Source: JABDMH01 sp050298535 (GTDB taxonomy: Bacteria; Bacteroidota; Bacteroidia; Chitinophagales; Saprospiraceae). From it: 64,000 nucleotides of DNA. The stretch spans positions 1 to 64,000 of the forward strand of contig JBNKUI010000020.1 of the NCBI GenBank assembly GCA_050298535.1, written 5' to 3'. Positions 1 through 8,140 of this stretch are shown piece by piece. The notes below the pieces were generated by a model, which saw nothing but the letters and a program-made list of their open reading frames with translations, ran no database searches and was not told the origin of the DNA. How positions within the stretch are numbered: position 1 is the first letter of the stretch; every line of letters begins with the position of its first letter. The position numbers were made by a program, and so were the translations under genes.

Positions 1-214
1 AAGAACAAAATGTCAGTTATAAATGCTATCCGAAATAAAATAATTCACCGAATATTCGCTATCATTCAAAATGATACTATGTATGACAAGAATTATCAAT
101 ATGTATTTGCATAACCCATAGAAAACGGGGAGTCAGCCCGCACTTGATAAACTAATACTGGTTAAGTCGAAAGAAATATTCCTATTCTCTCACCCCCCGT
201 TTTACAGAAGGAGC

Positions 215-586
215 TCATTTCTCACCTGCTAGTTCTTGAGCCGCACCTTTTATTTGACTTAAGACAAAATCGATATCATTAATGACTTCACTATTCTTAA
301 ATCTAAGCTCTGTTATTCCCAGATCCTGAAGATTGTTACTACGATCGGTATCATAGAGTTTTTCTGCTGCAACATTATGCACTTCTCCATCTATCTCTAC
401 ACTCAGCTTTATCGAGTGACCATAGAAGTCTAGAATGTACTTTAAAGCAGGATGCTGAAATCGAAATTTAAGACCCAGAAATCCCTTGTTTTTCAAATGC
501 TCCCAGAGCTTAAGTTTTGCTGTAGTTGCATTTTTGCGAAGTATTTTTGCTCTTTCGAAGATTAAAGGAGACGCATTGAAATGCAT
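215..586 (-). CDS. DUF559 domain (endonuclease-fold) protein
   Basis: The 123-residue product matches the DUF559 family, which is related to the Vsr/restriction-endonuclease fold. Visible family features are the FRFQHP stretch near residue 41, the following ILDFY segment, and the acidic VEIDGEVH motif near residue 63, which in this fold contributes to the metal site. An upstream in-frame extension to 760 reads through a G/C-rich hairpin repeat (666-714) and gives Pro/Cys-rich junk, so I start at the ATG at 586; another ATG lies at 607. The biological role of DUF559 proteins is unknown, and no partner gene (methylase or helicase) is adjacent. The repeat just upstream is related to three other intergenic copies in this window. 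Confidence 0.8.
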   Translation of the reverse strand: MHFNASPLIFERAKILRKNATTAKLKLWEHLKNKGFLGLKFRFQHPALKYILDFYGHSIKLSVEIDGEVHNVAAEKLYDTDRSNNLQDLGITELRFKNSEVINDIDFVLSQIKGAAQELAGEK

Positions 587-665
587 ACCCTGTCGCTGAT
601 AAGACATGTCGAGATGATTTAGGTCTGGGAACTTACGAATTTCATCACTACTGCTTATTATTTCG

Positions 666-714
666 CTCCCCGTTTTTCCGCAGCATCGCGGAGGACAAAC
701 AGGGGTCGGGGGTC
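666..714 (+). repeat. Intergenic hairpin repeat, copy 1 (R1 family)
   Basis: This copy starts CTCCCC and ends AAACAGGGGTCGGGGGTC. Its centre can fold, with GTTT pairing AAAC and CCGC pairing GCGG. The same frame (CTCCCC, hairpin, AAACAGGGGCTGGGGG) recurs at 14675, 14849 and 20176. It lies directly upstream of the DUF559 gene. Confidence 0.65.
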
Positions 715-847
715 TGTTATTTGTCTTAAGGAATCCCCGAGCCCTGTTCAATTTGAGCAAAACAAACCTCAGAATCGAGATGTATTCTCAGCAAGACGGT
801 AAAGAACCAAGTTGAAAACCGGTCAACCTTATTAAGGCATCTACAAG

Positions 848-955
848 CATCACACACTCCACACCCCACACCCCACACCCCACACTCACCCCCACATCAG
901 GCCGCCCAAAACCCAAAAACCCAACAACCCAACAAAAAAAAATCCCCCAACCTGC
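848..955. repeat. A/C-only low-complexity tract with CACACCC microsatellite
   Basis: Tandem CCACACCCCACACC units run into AAACCC/AACCCAAC-type sequence. Almost no G occurs on the plus strand for about 100 bases. A similar CACACCCACACC tract lies at 20456-20497. The tract fills most of the gap upstream of the sigma-factor gene and contains no coding sequence that I would accept. Confidence 0.6.
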
Positions 956-1002
956 AACCATTGCCCACCTGCCCGCGTAATCTCCAATAACAACGCGAAT
1001 GA

Positions 1003-1545
1003 TTGGAAACGAAGAACCAATATACCGATGAAGCGATCATGCGATCCGTAAGGGACGGTGATCTGGCGGCCCTCGGTGAGCTCTACCGCAGATATCAGAC
1101 GAAAGTATATGACTACTTCCTGAGAATGACACGGGATGAATCCCTGAGTTGTGATCTGCTGCAGAACACATTTGAGCGAGTGATGAAAGGTAGGAAGACC
1201 TATAGTGGAAATCAGCCCTTTGTAGGATGGCTTTTCCGGATAGCGAAGAACGTGCGGATGGATCACTACCGTAGACAGAAAGTAAAGATCGTGGATGAAG
1301 CCAGTAATTATGATCGGGGAGAATGGATGGATAACAGTCACCTGGATAAAACAGATCTGGAAAGGGCGCTGGAACAAATGGATCCTGATTTCAGAGAAGT
1401 GCTATTGCTCACCCGCTATGAGGAATTAAAATATAAAGAAGTGGCAATGATCGTCGGTATATCCGAAACCGGTGTGAAGTCAAGAGTGCATCGGGCAGTG
1501 AAACAACTGCGCAGTATTTATTTAACCATTACAAAAACTACGTGA
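1003..1545 (+). CDS. ECF-type RNA polymerase sigma factor
   Basis: The 180-residue protein has the two-domain sigma-70 ECF layout. Region 2 (about residues 20-95) contains the helix with VGWLFRIAKNVRMDHYRR, and region 4 (about 120-175) has the helix-turn-helix ELKYKEVAMIVGISETGVKSRVHRA. It should direct core RNA polymerase to a small set of promoters. I use a TTG start at 1003; an in-frame ATG lies at 1039, and an ATG at 999 is out of frame. The next gene starts one base after the stop and encodes a membrane protein with an anti-sigma layout, so the pair is probably a sigma/anti-sigma switch. The signal sensed is not evident. Confidence 0.92.
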   Translation: METKNQYTDEAIMRSVRDGDLAALGELYRRYQTKVYDYFLRMTRDESLSCDLLQNTFERVMKGRKTYSGNQPFVGWLFRIAKNVRMDHYRRQKVKIVDEASNYDRGEWMDNSHLDKTDLERALEQMDPDFREVLLLTRYEELKYKEVAMIVGISETGVKSRVHRAVKQLRSIYLTITKTT

Positions 1546-1546
1546 G

Positions 1547-2305
1547 GTGGAAAATATAGAAGATCGATTGGTGGAGTATGCTTTGGGACTCCTCTCTGAG
1601 GAAGAAAAGCAACACATTGAAAAAGAAGCTGAACAAGATCCATCACTGAAAGAGCGACTCCTGGATTATCAAAAGCTCTGGTATGAGATGGCCGAATTGA
1701 AGGAGTGGAAACCACCGCGATCACAGGATGTACGGTTTGAGCGATGGCTGAATGATGAACTCGAGCAGGATGCCAAACCCAAGGCAAAAATCATTAGCAT
1801 TCAGGTGAAGTGGATCAAATATGCGGCGGCTGCAGTAGTATTGCTTTTTGCTGGGCTATTTATTGGTACGCAACTAAATAAGAATGCTACTCCAGTGAAA
1901 TTAGTGGACAATCAGGCAGAGGCACAGGAGCGGTTTATTCAGCTGGTCAATAATCAAAGTACCACCAGCCGCATTAAAACGATCAATAAATCGACAGAGC
2001 AAGAAAATCTGGATCCTGAGGTACGGGATGTGCTGATTGCACTTATGAAGGAAGATCCCAGTACCCAGGTGCGTCTGACTGCTGTCGATGCATTGAGCGG
2101 CTACAGTGAAGAGGCACTTATAAAAACAAATATGATTCTAGCCTTAAAATCTGAGCAAGAGCCCATAGTACAAATAGCATTAATTCACGCATTGGTGCAC
2201 ATGGGTGACTTGTCCGCTAAAGAATCATTTCAGGATATTATCGATGATGAATTTATTGATGAATCTGTAAAAGACGAAGCCAGGCTCGGTATTACACGGT
2301 TGTAA
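1547..2305 (+). CDS. Transmembrane anti-sigma factor with C-terminal HEAT-like repeats
   Basis: The protein has 252 residues. The N-terminal 70 residues are acidic and helical (EYALGLLSEEEKQHIEKEA), resembling an anti-sigma domain but without the HxxxCxxC zinc motif. One membrane helix follows at about residues 90-110. The outside part contains HEAT-like repeats from about residue 155 (DPEVRDVLIALMKEDPSTQV). The GTG start lies one base after the sigma gene stop, so the two are probably translationally coupled. The inferred role is to hold the sigma factor at the membrane and release it on a periplasmic signal. The HEAT repeats suggest protein-protein contact, possibly with the secreted products encoded next. 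Confidence 0.78.
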   Translation: MENIEDRLVEYALGLLSEEEKQHIEKEAEQDPSLKERLLDYQKLWYEMAELKEWKPPRSQDVRFERWLNDELEQDAKPKAKIISIQVKWIKYAAAAVVLLFAGLFIGTQLNKNATPVKLVDNQAEAQERFIQLVNNQSTTSRIKTINKSTEQENLDPEVRDVLIALMKEDPSTQVRLTAVDALSGYSEEALIKTNMILALKSEQEPIVQIALIHALVHMGDLSAKESFQDIIDDEFIDESVKDEARLGITRL

Positions 2306-2351
2306 TACCATCTATATAATTAATTAAGTAAAGAAAGTAAATCGAAATAAA

Positions 2352-3119
2352 ATGAAGTATTTAAAAGCAATAGTGATTGTGTTCTTGGCTATGAATTTTG
2401 CCAGTGCTCAAAACTATACGATCAATAAGAGTTCAGGTAAGATTCATATTGCCGAAGTAGCAAGAGTGACTATTATGGGACATGCAGGATCCGGCGTAGA
2501 GATTGAGCTCGAGGGAGAATATGCAGGACTGCCAGAGAGGGCGGAAGGATTGAAACTCATATCTGCCCTGGGGTTGACGGACAATACAGGTATTGGCCTC
2601 TCCGTGACAACGGACGGTGATGTCACCAATGTGAGGGCGGTAAGTGCTAAAAACAAGGACCGCTACATCATAAAAGTACCGAGGGGAGTGAGCGTTAATT
2701 ATGAGTATTCCAGTCATGATGGTGGTGATCTAATATTGAAAGATCTACCTAATGAGGTAGAAGCATCTCTTCTGCATAATGGAGTCGTAATTGAAAATTG
2801 TACAGGACCCATGGCGATCAGTAGTGTGCATGGTTCGATCGATGCTGTGTTTAATGAGATTGCACAGGATAATGCCATCTCGCTGTACTCCGTGCATGAT
2901 CATGTAGATGTATCCGTACCTGCCAATGCAAAGGCTAATTTTAAATTAAATACAGCCTGGGGAGAAATGTTTACTGATCTCGATCTAGATTACGGAGATG
3001 AAGAAGACGGTATGAAGAAAGTATCTCGAAAAAAGGTAGTGGGAAAATTTAATGGGGGAGGAGTAGACTTTAACATCACATCTACCCATAATAACATCTA
3101 TCTCCGCAAAAAATCTTGA
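2352..3119 (+). CDS. Secreted DUF4097-like beta-repeat protein
   Basis: The protein has 255 residues with a signal peptide (residues 1-19, cleavage after FASA). The rest is a run of short beta strands in the DUF4097 / putative adhesin style, ending FNITSTHNNIYLRKK. It probably folds as a periplasmic or surface beta-solenoid. The following gene ends with almost the same motif (DLTATYNNIYLRYQ), so the two look like diverged duplicates. Both lie immediately downstream of the sigma/anti-sigma pair and are likely co-transcribed. No enzymatic motif is visible. Confidence 0.72.
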   Translation: MKYLKAIVIVFLAMNFASAQNYTINKSSGKIHIAEVARVTIMGHAGSGVEIELEGEYAGLPERAEGLKLISALGLTDNTGIGLSVTTDGDVTNVRAVSAKNKDRYIIKVPRGVSVNYEYSSHDGGDLILKDLPNEVEASLLHNGVVIENCTGPMAISSVHGSIDAVFNEIAQDNAISLYSVHDHVDVSVPANAKANFKLNTAWGEMFTDLDLDYGDEEDGMKKVSRKKVVGKFNGGGVDFNITSTHNNIYLRKKS

Positions 3120-3121
3120 GT

Positions 3122-3934
3122 ATGCTCCGAATTAATATCCTCATAGCATTAGTCCTTGTTTCTATTTCTTTTTTGAATGCACAAAGGACCATCGATGAAG
3201 TGCAAAGTGTGTCCGGTGTGAATGAGATTTCGATGGAAATAATGTGGGCAGATGTGGAGATAAAAAAATCAACAGATGGTCAACTACACGTGGAGGGAAA
3301 GGTGAGTATCAATCGGGGAGAAAGTAATGATGCATTTGATTTAAATATTCAAAAGTCCGGAAGTGGGCTCGCTATTAAGTCGGACATCAAAGACATGGAA
3401 AACCTTCCCAGATACACAACGATCCATAGAAATGGCAGAGAATACTACTTTCGAATTCCTCCGGGAGAAGACTTTGACTGGAGTACGATCCCAGACTCAC
3501 TGAGAAACGGTAAGCAAGGCTGGACTTCTAATGGAATATTAACAGATATATCACTGACAATTTTAGTTCCCGAAGGAGTGCAGTTGAAAGTCGAATCTAC
3601 GTATGGCAATATTGACCTGTCCGAGATCACCAATGATATGAACATTCAAAATACCTATGGTCACATTGAAGCCACGCTGTCGCGAGTTCCTAGTAATTGT
3701 ACGTTGGAAAGTGTATACAGCTTCGTAGATGTCAGCATACCTTCGTCAGCTAAAAGTGACTTGAAGCTTCAAACTAATTATGGTGAGATCTATTCCAACG
3801 TAGATTTTACGGTGGACAAAGGCGCGAGTAAGTGGGCCGCTTTCGAGAATAGAGTAGTTGCCGCATTAAATGGTGGAGGACCGACGCTGGATTTGACGGC
3901 GACATACAACAACATTTATCTTAGATATCAATAG
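3122..3934 (+). CDS. Secreted DUF4097-like beta-repeat protein, second copy
   Basis: The protein has 270 residues from the ATG at 3122. A TTG at 3116, overlapping the previous stop, is an alternative start that adds two residues. The signal peptide is about 19 residues (MLRINILIALVLVSISFLNA). Most of the mature protein is beta-strand repeats (TYGNIDLSEI, NTYGHIEATL, NYGEIYSNVD), the pattern of DUF4097 adhesin-like proteins. It is paralogous to the preceding gene and in the same operon. The family role is not established; an envelope stress output or surface structure is an inference from its position behind an ECF unit. Confidence 0.72.
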   Translation: MLRINILIALVLVSISFLNAQRTIDEVQSVSGVNEISMEIMWADVEIKKSTDGQLHVEGKVSINRGESNDAFDLNIQKSGSGLAIKSDIKDMENLPRYTTIHRNGREYYFRIPPGEDFDWSTIPDSLRNGKQGWTSNGILTDISLTILVPEGVQLKVESTYGNIDLSEITNDMNIQNTYGHIEATLSRVPSNCTLESVYSFVDVSIPSSAKSDLKLQTNYGEIYSNVDFTVDKGASKWAAFENRVVAALNGGGPTLDLTATYNNIYLRYQ

Positions 3935-4109
3935 CTTATAGTCCTTGATCAGAAACAGAAAGTTGGATAATATATCACACTTGTCTGTTAAATAGAATCA
4001 CCCGACAAATTTCCTGATTGCAAAACTTAATGCTGGATATAGCATTCGTCATGGATTCATACTGATGATGACTTGTTTATCGAATAGTAGCAACAGAATA
4101 AACTATAGA

Positions 4110-5240
4110 ATGAAAATAGTACCTTTTTTGATATTAATATTTGTGGGATTGCTCATTGAAAAAGAAGAAGACTATACCCAAACAAATCAAGAAGTTGAAG
4201 ATTTTATCCATGAAAAAATGGATGAGTTGGATATCACTGGATTGGCAGTAGCCGTAATTAAGGATGGAGAGGTTATCAATAAATCTGTATTTGGATATGG
4301 TAATTTAGACTGGAAAAATAAGATAACAGAGCACAGCTCATTTCAAGTCGCTTCATCTACTAAGTTACTTACCTCCTCATTGGTGCTAAAAGCCATGCAT
4401 AATGATCTACTTGATCTGGAAGAACCCATTGCAACATATATTGAAGATTCACCGGATAGATGGATGAGTATTAAGGTGCGTCATCTGATCAGTCATAGTA
4501 GTGGGATCCCGGAAACAGGTCCAGTAGAGACTGATACCACGTTATCAAGCAAGGCGATAGTGGATATATTAAAGACTAAGCCCCTAACTCATATACCAGG
4601 GACTAAATTTCGATATGGTATAGCAGATTTTGTGGTCTTGATGCACATACTGGAAAATATCTATGCAAAGCCATTTTCTCAGATTATTAAAGATGAAATA
4701 GCCATACCGATGCATATGACTGATGGTGGGTACGATATGGAAAAAAATGTATCAAGCCCGCTCACTAAAGGAGTTAATTACCTGCAGTCAGAAATTATTC
4801 GTGAGAAAGTGACCACGTACTATGATGATCACGGAACGAAGGTAGGCTACAAGGTCACTTACGGCCCGAATGGTTATTCTGGTGCCGGTTATTTTGCGTC
4901 CATTTCAGATTTTGCTCATTGGGCAATCAGTCTTGATAAGGAAGTGCTTTTTCCCTTGGAATTTGCAAATGAATACATTTACTCGGCAGATAAGATCGGT
5001 GAAATAGATTCACCATTCTCAAAAGTAGGATGGGTCATCACGAAGGAAGATGGTATACTAGGAGCGGGACATCCTGGTGGTCCCGGATTAGGAGATGTCC
5101 TGAGATTTCCCGATGAAAAAATAACGATCATCTCATTATCTAACGATGGAGAATTGTTGCCAGGCATGTCAAGAGCTATTGCGTCCTGGTACGTTGATGG
5201 GCTGAGCCCAAAGAAGAGCATCGAGAAATTTGATAGATAG
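4110..5240 (+). CDS. Serine hydrolase of the beta-lactamase/AmpC-like family
   Basis: The 376-residue protein begins with a hydrophobic export segment (MKIVPFLILIFVGLL). An upstream ATG at 4065 would add 15 unlikely residues. The class C-type nucleophile motif SxxK is intact (S-S-T-K, residues 82-85), followed by the expected LIDLEEPI-like and HLISHSSGIPE segments. The usual YxN motif appears as YGIA, so the Asn is missing. A C-terminal HPGGPGLGD stands where the family has HxG. It is therefore probably a peptidase or esterase rather than a true beta-lactamase. The gene stands alone and ends at a good terminator (5297-5328). Confidence 0.82.
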   Translation: MKIVPFLILIFVGLLIEKEEDYTQTNQEVEDFIHEKMDELDITGLAVAVIKDGEVINKSVFGYGNLDWKNKITEHSSFQVASSTKLLTSSLVLKAMHNDLLDLEEPIATYIEDSPDRWMSIKVRHLISHSSGIPETGPVETDTTLSSKAIVDILKTKPLTHIPGTKFRYGIADFVVLMHILENIYAKPFSQIIKDEIAIPMHMTDGGYDMEKNVSSPLTKGVNYLQSEIIREKVTTYYDDHGTKVGYKVTYGPNGYSGAGYFASISDFAHWAISLDKEVLFPLEFANEYIYSADKIGEIDSPFSKVGWVITKEDGILGAGHPGGPGLGDVLRFPDEKITIISLSNDGELLPGMSRAIASWYVDGLSPKKSIEKFDR

Positions 5241-5296
5241 GTAATGTAGATAACGGCGGTATATATAGTACATAGGCAGGTTTGCAGTAGAGAATG

Positions 5297-5328
5297 AAAT
5301 GCATGTCTTCGAAGGGGCATGCATTTTT
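5297..5328 (+). terminator. Rho-independent terminator after the serine hydrolase gene
   Basis: The inverted repeat AAATGCATG / CATGCATTT has a 12-base loop and is followed by a run of T. It lies 57 bases after the stop codon at 5240. Confidence 0.75.
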
Positions 5329-5348
5329 ATGTTTTACCCCCCCACTCC

Positions 5349-5692
5349 TTGAAGTTTGTAACTTCAAGCACATATTATTCAACCCGCGTAACGATATGTA
5401 GGCGATTAGGTCAATCGTCGCGGACAATTTGGTAATACTTTGACCCCTGCAACTTGAATCCTGCCGTATTATGGATAGTTGAATAAACCTCAAGCAAGTT
5501 GTTGGACACTATCAGTACTGGTTGAAGTTTTGTAACTTCAGGCACATATCATTCAATCCCCGAAGCGATATGCGGACTAGAAAGAATCTCCTGGATAGTT
5601 TGATAACGCATTGATCCCTATACCTTGACGCCATTCTAAGTATGTTTTAAATTAACCTCAAGCAAGTTGTTGGACCTTACCGGTACCCAAGT
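5349..5692. repeat. Tandem pair of diverged ~170-bp non-coding repeats with TGAAGTT hairpins
   Basis: Two copies are offset by 168-173 bases. Both begin with a palindrome (TTGAAGTT-TGT-AACTTCAA at 5349-5367; TGAAGTT-TTGT-AACTTCA at 5523-5540), continue GCACATAT(T/C)ATTCAA, and end AACCTCAAGCAAGTTGTTGGAC (5486-5507 and 5654-5675). A third, related hairpin (TCTGAAGT-TGCAG-ACTTCAGA) lies at 5769-5789. I see no reading frame worth calling in 5241-5892. The palindromes resemble REP/MITE-type mobile intergenic elements. Confidence 0.7.
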
Positions 5693-5892
5693 CCGGATAT
5701 TTCATTTCAATCGACACATAAGTCCTTATCTTGGTAAGGATGGTTGATCTGACGAAAGGGGATACTTATCTGAAGTTGCAGACTTCAGATAGCGAGAGGT
5801 TTGCATTCTTCGATATTCCTCTTAATATTAAGAATATTTATATATAATTACTAGTTTTACTCAAAGAAGATGAACTTTTGAATAAGTAAGGT

Positions 5893-6615
5893 TTGCAGAG
5901 CTGGACAGTTGGAATCATATGCTACAATGAGTTGGGTACAATCCGGCAGGTGTTTGATGATGTTGAACGTCTGTTGCTTGGTTTCGGCTGTGACTATCAG
6001 ATCATTCTGGTGGATGATGCAAGCAGCGACGGCTCTCGGCAGATCATTGAAGAGCTAGGCACTAAATCCGATAAGGTTGACACGATACTTCATCAAGCAA
6101 ATCAGGGGATCGGGGCGTCTATCAGGGATGTATATTTCAATGCCAAGGAGGATAACGTAGTGTTTGTGCCCGGAGATGGGCAATTTGAAGTGGCGGAACT
6201 GCAACCTTTCAAAGAATTCGACCCGGGAAAATACATCTGCTTTTACCGCGTTGAAAATCAAAGTTATTCTGTCTTTAGAAACACACTCTCCTATTTAAAC
6301 AAACTGTTTAATGCGACATTCCTTGGCTTAAGGCTAAAAGATGTGAATTGGGTGAAGGTGTATAAGCGCGAAATATTGCAGAACCTGGATTTGAAAATGA
6401 CCAGTTCAGTAGTCGAAAGTGAGATATGTGCAAAGCTCAACTTACTAGGTCACACTCCTGTTGAAGTGAAGTCTACCTATCAACCTCGAACCTATGGGGC
6501 AAGCAAGGGGGCATCAGTACAGAATCTAATGCGTGTGACGCGAGAGTTAATAAAATTAATTTGGATCCTCATTGGATTCAGATTTTCGAGGAATAAAACT
6601 AAAATCATTTTATGA
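5893..6615 (+). CDS. Family 2 glycosyltransferase
   Basis: The 240-residue protein has a GT-A fold N-terminus: GIICYNELGTIRQVFDDV at the start, the nucleotide-binding LVDDASSDGS near residue 40, and GDGQFE near residue 95, in the place of the usual metal-binding acidic motif. It probably transfers a nucleotide-activated sugar onto a lipid or glycan acceptor at the cytoplasmic face. The TTG start at 5893 is chosen because the fold begins immediately and there is no nearby in-frame ATG. It overlaps the next gene by four bases (ATGA) and opens a four-gene sugar-modification operon. It lacks the two C-terminal membrane helices found in many GT2 proteins. Confidence 0.85.
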   Translation: MQSWTVGIICYNELGTIRQVFDDVERLLLGFGCDYQIILVDDASSDGSRQIIEELGTKSDKVDTILHQANQGIGASIRDVYFNAKEDNVVFVPGDGQFEVAELQPFKEFDPGKYICFYRVENQSYSVFRNTLSYLNKLFNATFLGLRLKDVNWVKVYKREILQNLDLKMTSSVVESEICAKLNLLGHTPVEVKSTYQPRTYGASKGASVQNLMRVTRELIKLIWILIGFRFSRNKTKIIL

Positions 6616-7631
6616 AGGTAGCGGTTGTCGGATACGGATATTGGGGACCTAATCTTGTGAGAAATTTTTCCAATACTCCGGATTGTGAAGTGGCTTATGT
6701 CGTAGAAAAAGACAGCAGTCAACATGCAAGAATACAGGGTGCATACCCCAACATTACAATTGTCACAGATATAAACGATGCCCTTTCAGATACTTCAGTC
6801 GATGGAATAGTCATCGCAACCCCCGTGTACACGCATTTTCCGCTAGCAAAGCTGGCCCTGGAACAGGGTAAGCATGTACTATTAGAAAAACCTATGACGG
6901 GAACTGTCGCAGAAGCTGAAGAATTAATGTCTCTGGCTGATCAAAAGGGAAAGTTATTGATGGTGGATCATACCTACCTATACACAGCAGCCGTTCAAAA
7001 GATTAAATCGCTGGTTGATTCGGGAGAAATTGGAAATATTCAATACATAGATTCAACCCGTATCAATCTGGGGTTATTTCAAAGAGATGTAAATGTCCTT
7101 TGGGATTTGGCACCTCACGATATTTCCATTTGTGATTACCTTTTCGATGATGAACCTCTAGCCGTGCAAGCAGTGGGCGTTTCTCATACGACAAATGATC
7201 AGGAAAATATCGCCTATCTGACATTGTACTACCCCAATAATAAAATAGCGCACTTTAATTGTAGTTGGGTATCTCCGGTAAAGATTCGTCACATGCTGAT
7301 CGGAGGTGATGAAAAAATGATTGTCTTTAACGATCTGGAGACTACCGAAAAAATCAGAATCTATGATAAAGGGTATAAGGTGTTACCCGAAAGTACCCGA
7401 AAAGAACTACTGGTAGATTATCGTGTAGGAGATGTGATGATTCCTAAAATTCCACAAGGAGAGGCACTAAGCGCTATGGCCAGGGACTTTGTAAATGCCG
7501 CCACTCATGGGGATGCCCCCGTGTCCAATGCTAATAGTGGACTGACAGTGGTGAGAATTCTTGAGGCGGCCTCTGAGTCGATTAAGAATGAGGGTAAAAA
7601 AATAGATATTTCCCAATCGGTGAATGCATGA
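6612..7631 (+). CDS. Gfo/Idh/MocA-family NAD(P)-dependent sugar dehydrogenase
   Basis: The protein has 339 residues. The Rossmann GxGxxG is at residues 7-12 (GYGYWG), and the family LLEKPMTGT motif near residue 95 contains the EKP used for cofactor and substrate contact. A typical C-terminal alpha/beta domain follows. In WlbA/WbpB-type pathways such enzymes oxidise the 3-position of a UDP-HexNAc derivative before transamination. Here the acyltransferase and DegT aminotransferase that would complete such a route follow directly, with ATGA overlaps on both sides. The actual sugar substrate cannot be read from sequence. Confidence 0.88.
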   Translation: MKVAVVGYGYWGPNLVRNFSNTPDCEVAYVVEKDSSQHARIQGAYPNITIVTDINDALSDTSVDGIVIATPVYTHFPLAKLALEQGKHVLLEKPMTGTVAEAEELMSLADQKGKLLMVDHTYLYTAAVQKIKSLVDSGEIGNIQYIDSTRINLGLFQRDVNVLWDLAPHDISICDYLFDDEPLAVQAVGVSHTTNDQENIAYLTLYYPNNKIAHFNCSWVSPVKIRHMLIGGDEKMIVFNDLETTEKIRIYDKGYKVLPESTRKELLVDYRVGDVMIPKIPQGEALSAMARDFVNAATHGDAPVSNANSGLTVVRILEAASESIKNEGKKIDISQSVNA

Positions 7632-8122
7632 AAGTACTGACAAAAGATTCTCCCAAGCAATCCATAAATAATGTGAAAGTGGGGAGCGATGTGAAGATCT
7701 ACGATTTTGTGAATCTATATGGATGTGAAATTGATGATGGGTCGAAAATCGGAACCTTTGTCGAAATACAAAGGGGGGCATATATTGGAAAGAATTGTAA
7801 AATTTCCAGCCACACATTTATTTGTGAAGGAGTAAAAATTGGTGATGGAGTATTTGTCGGTCATAATGTATCCTTCATAAATGATAAATATCCGCGGGCT
7901 GTAAATCCTGATGGTTCAATGCAAACGGATGATGATTGGACTCTTGAATTTACACAGGTCGGCAACCAGGTTTCTATCGGAACATCTGTAACCATTCTAT
8001 GTGGGGTGAAAATCGGAGAAAATGCCATCATTGGAGCCGGTAGTGTTGTTACGAAAGATGTTCCTGCCAATGCGGTCGTCGCAGGTAATCCTGCACGAGT
8101 CTTACGCTATTTAAATCAATAG
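7628..8122 (+). CDS. Left-handed beta-helix acyltransferase (WlbB/FdtC-like)
   Basis: The 164-residue protein is built almost entirely of hexapeptide repeats (VKIGDG, VFVGHN, VKIGEN, AIIGAG), the left-handed beta-helix of acyl-/acetyl-transferases. It includes the FINDKYPRA segment typical of sugar-nucleotide N-acetyltransferases of the WlbB/WbpD/FdtC type and ends with VAGNPARVLRYL. It probably N-acylates the amino sugar made by the neighbouring aminotransferase. It overlaps the upstream dehydrogenase by four bases. Confidence 0.87.
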   Translation: MKVLTKDSPKQSINNVKVGSDVKIYDFVNLYGCEIDDGSKIGTFVEIQRGAYIGKNCKISSHTFICEGVKIGDGVFVGHNVSFINDKYPRAVNPDGSMQTDDDWTLEFTQVGNQVSIGTSVTILCGVKIGENAIIGAGSVVTKDVPANAVVAGNPARVLRYLNQ

Positions 8123-8140
8123 ATAAAACAACCAAAATTG

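Noticed and set aside
886..1377. 163-residue minus-strand frame over the sigma gene
   Set aside because: It is antisense to a clear ECF sigma factor and runs into the A/C-only tract.
5176..5493. 105-residue minus-strand frame over the 5.3 kb repeat
   Set aside because: It overlaps the end of the serine hydrolase gene, its terminator and the tandem repeat; no protein-like features.
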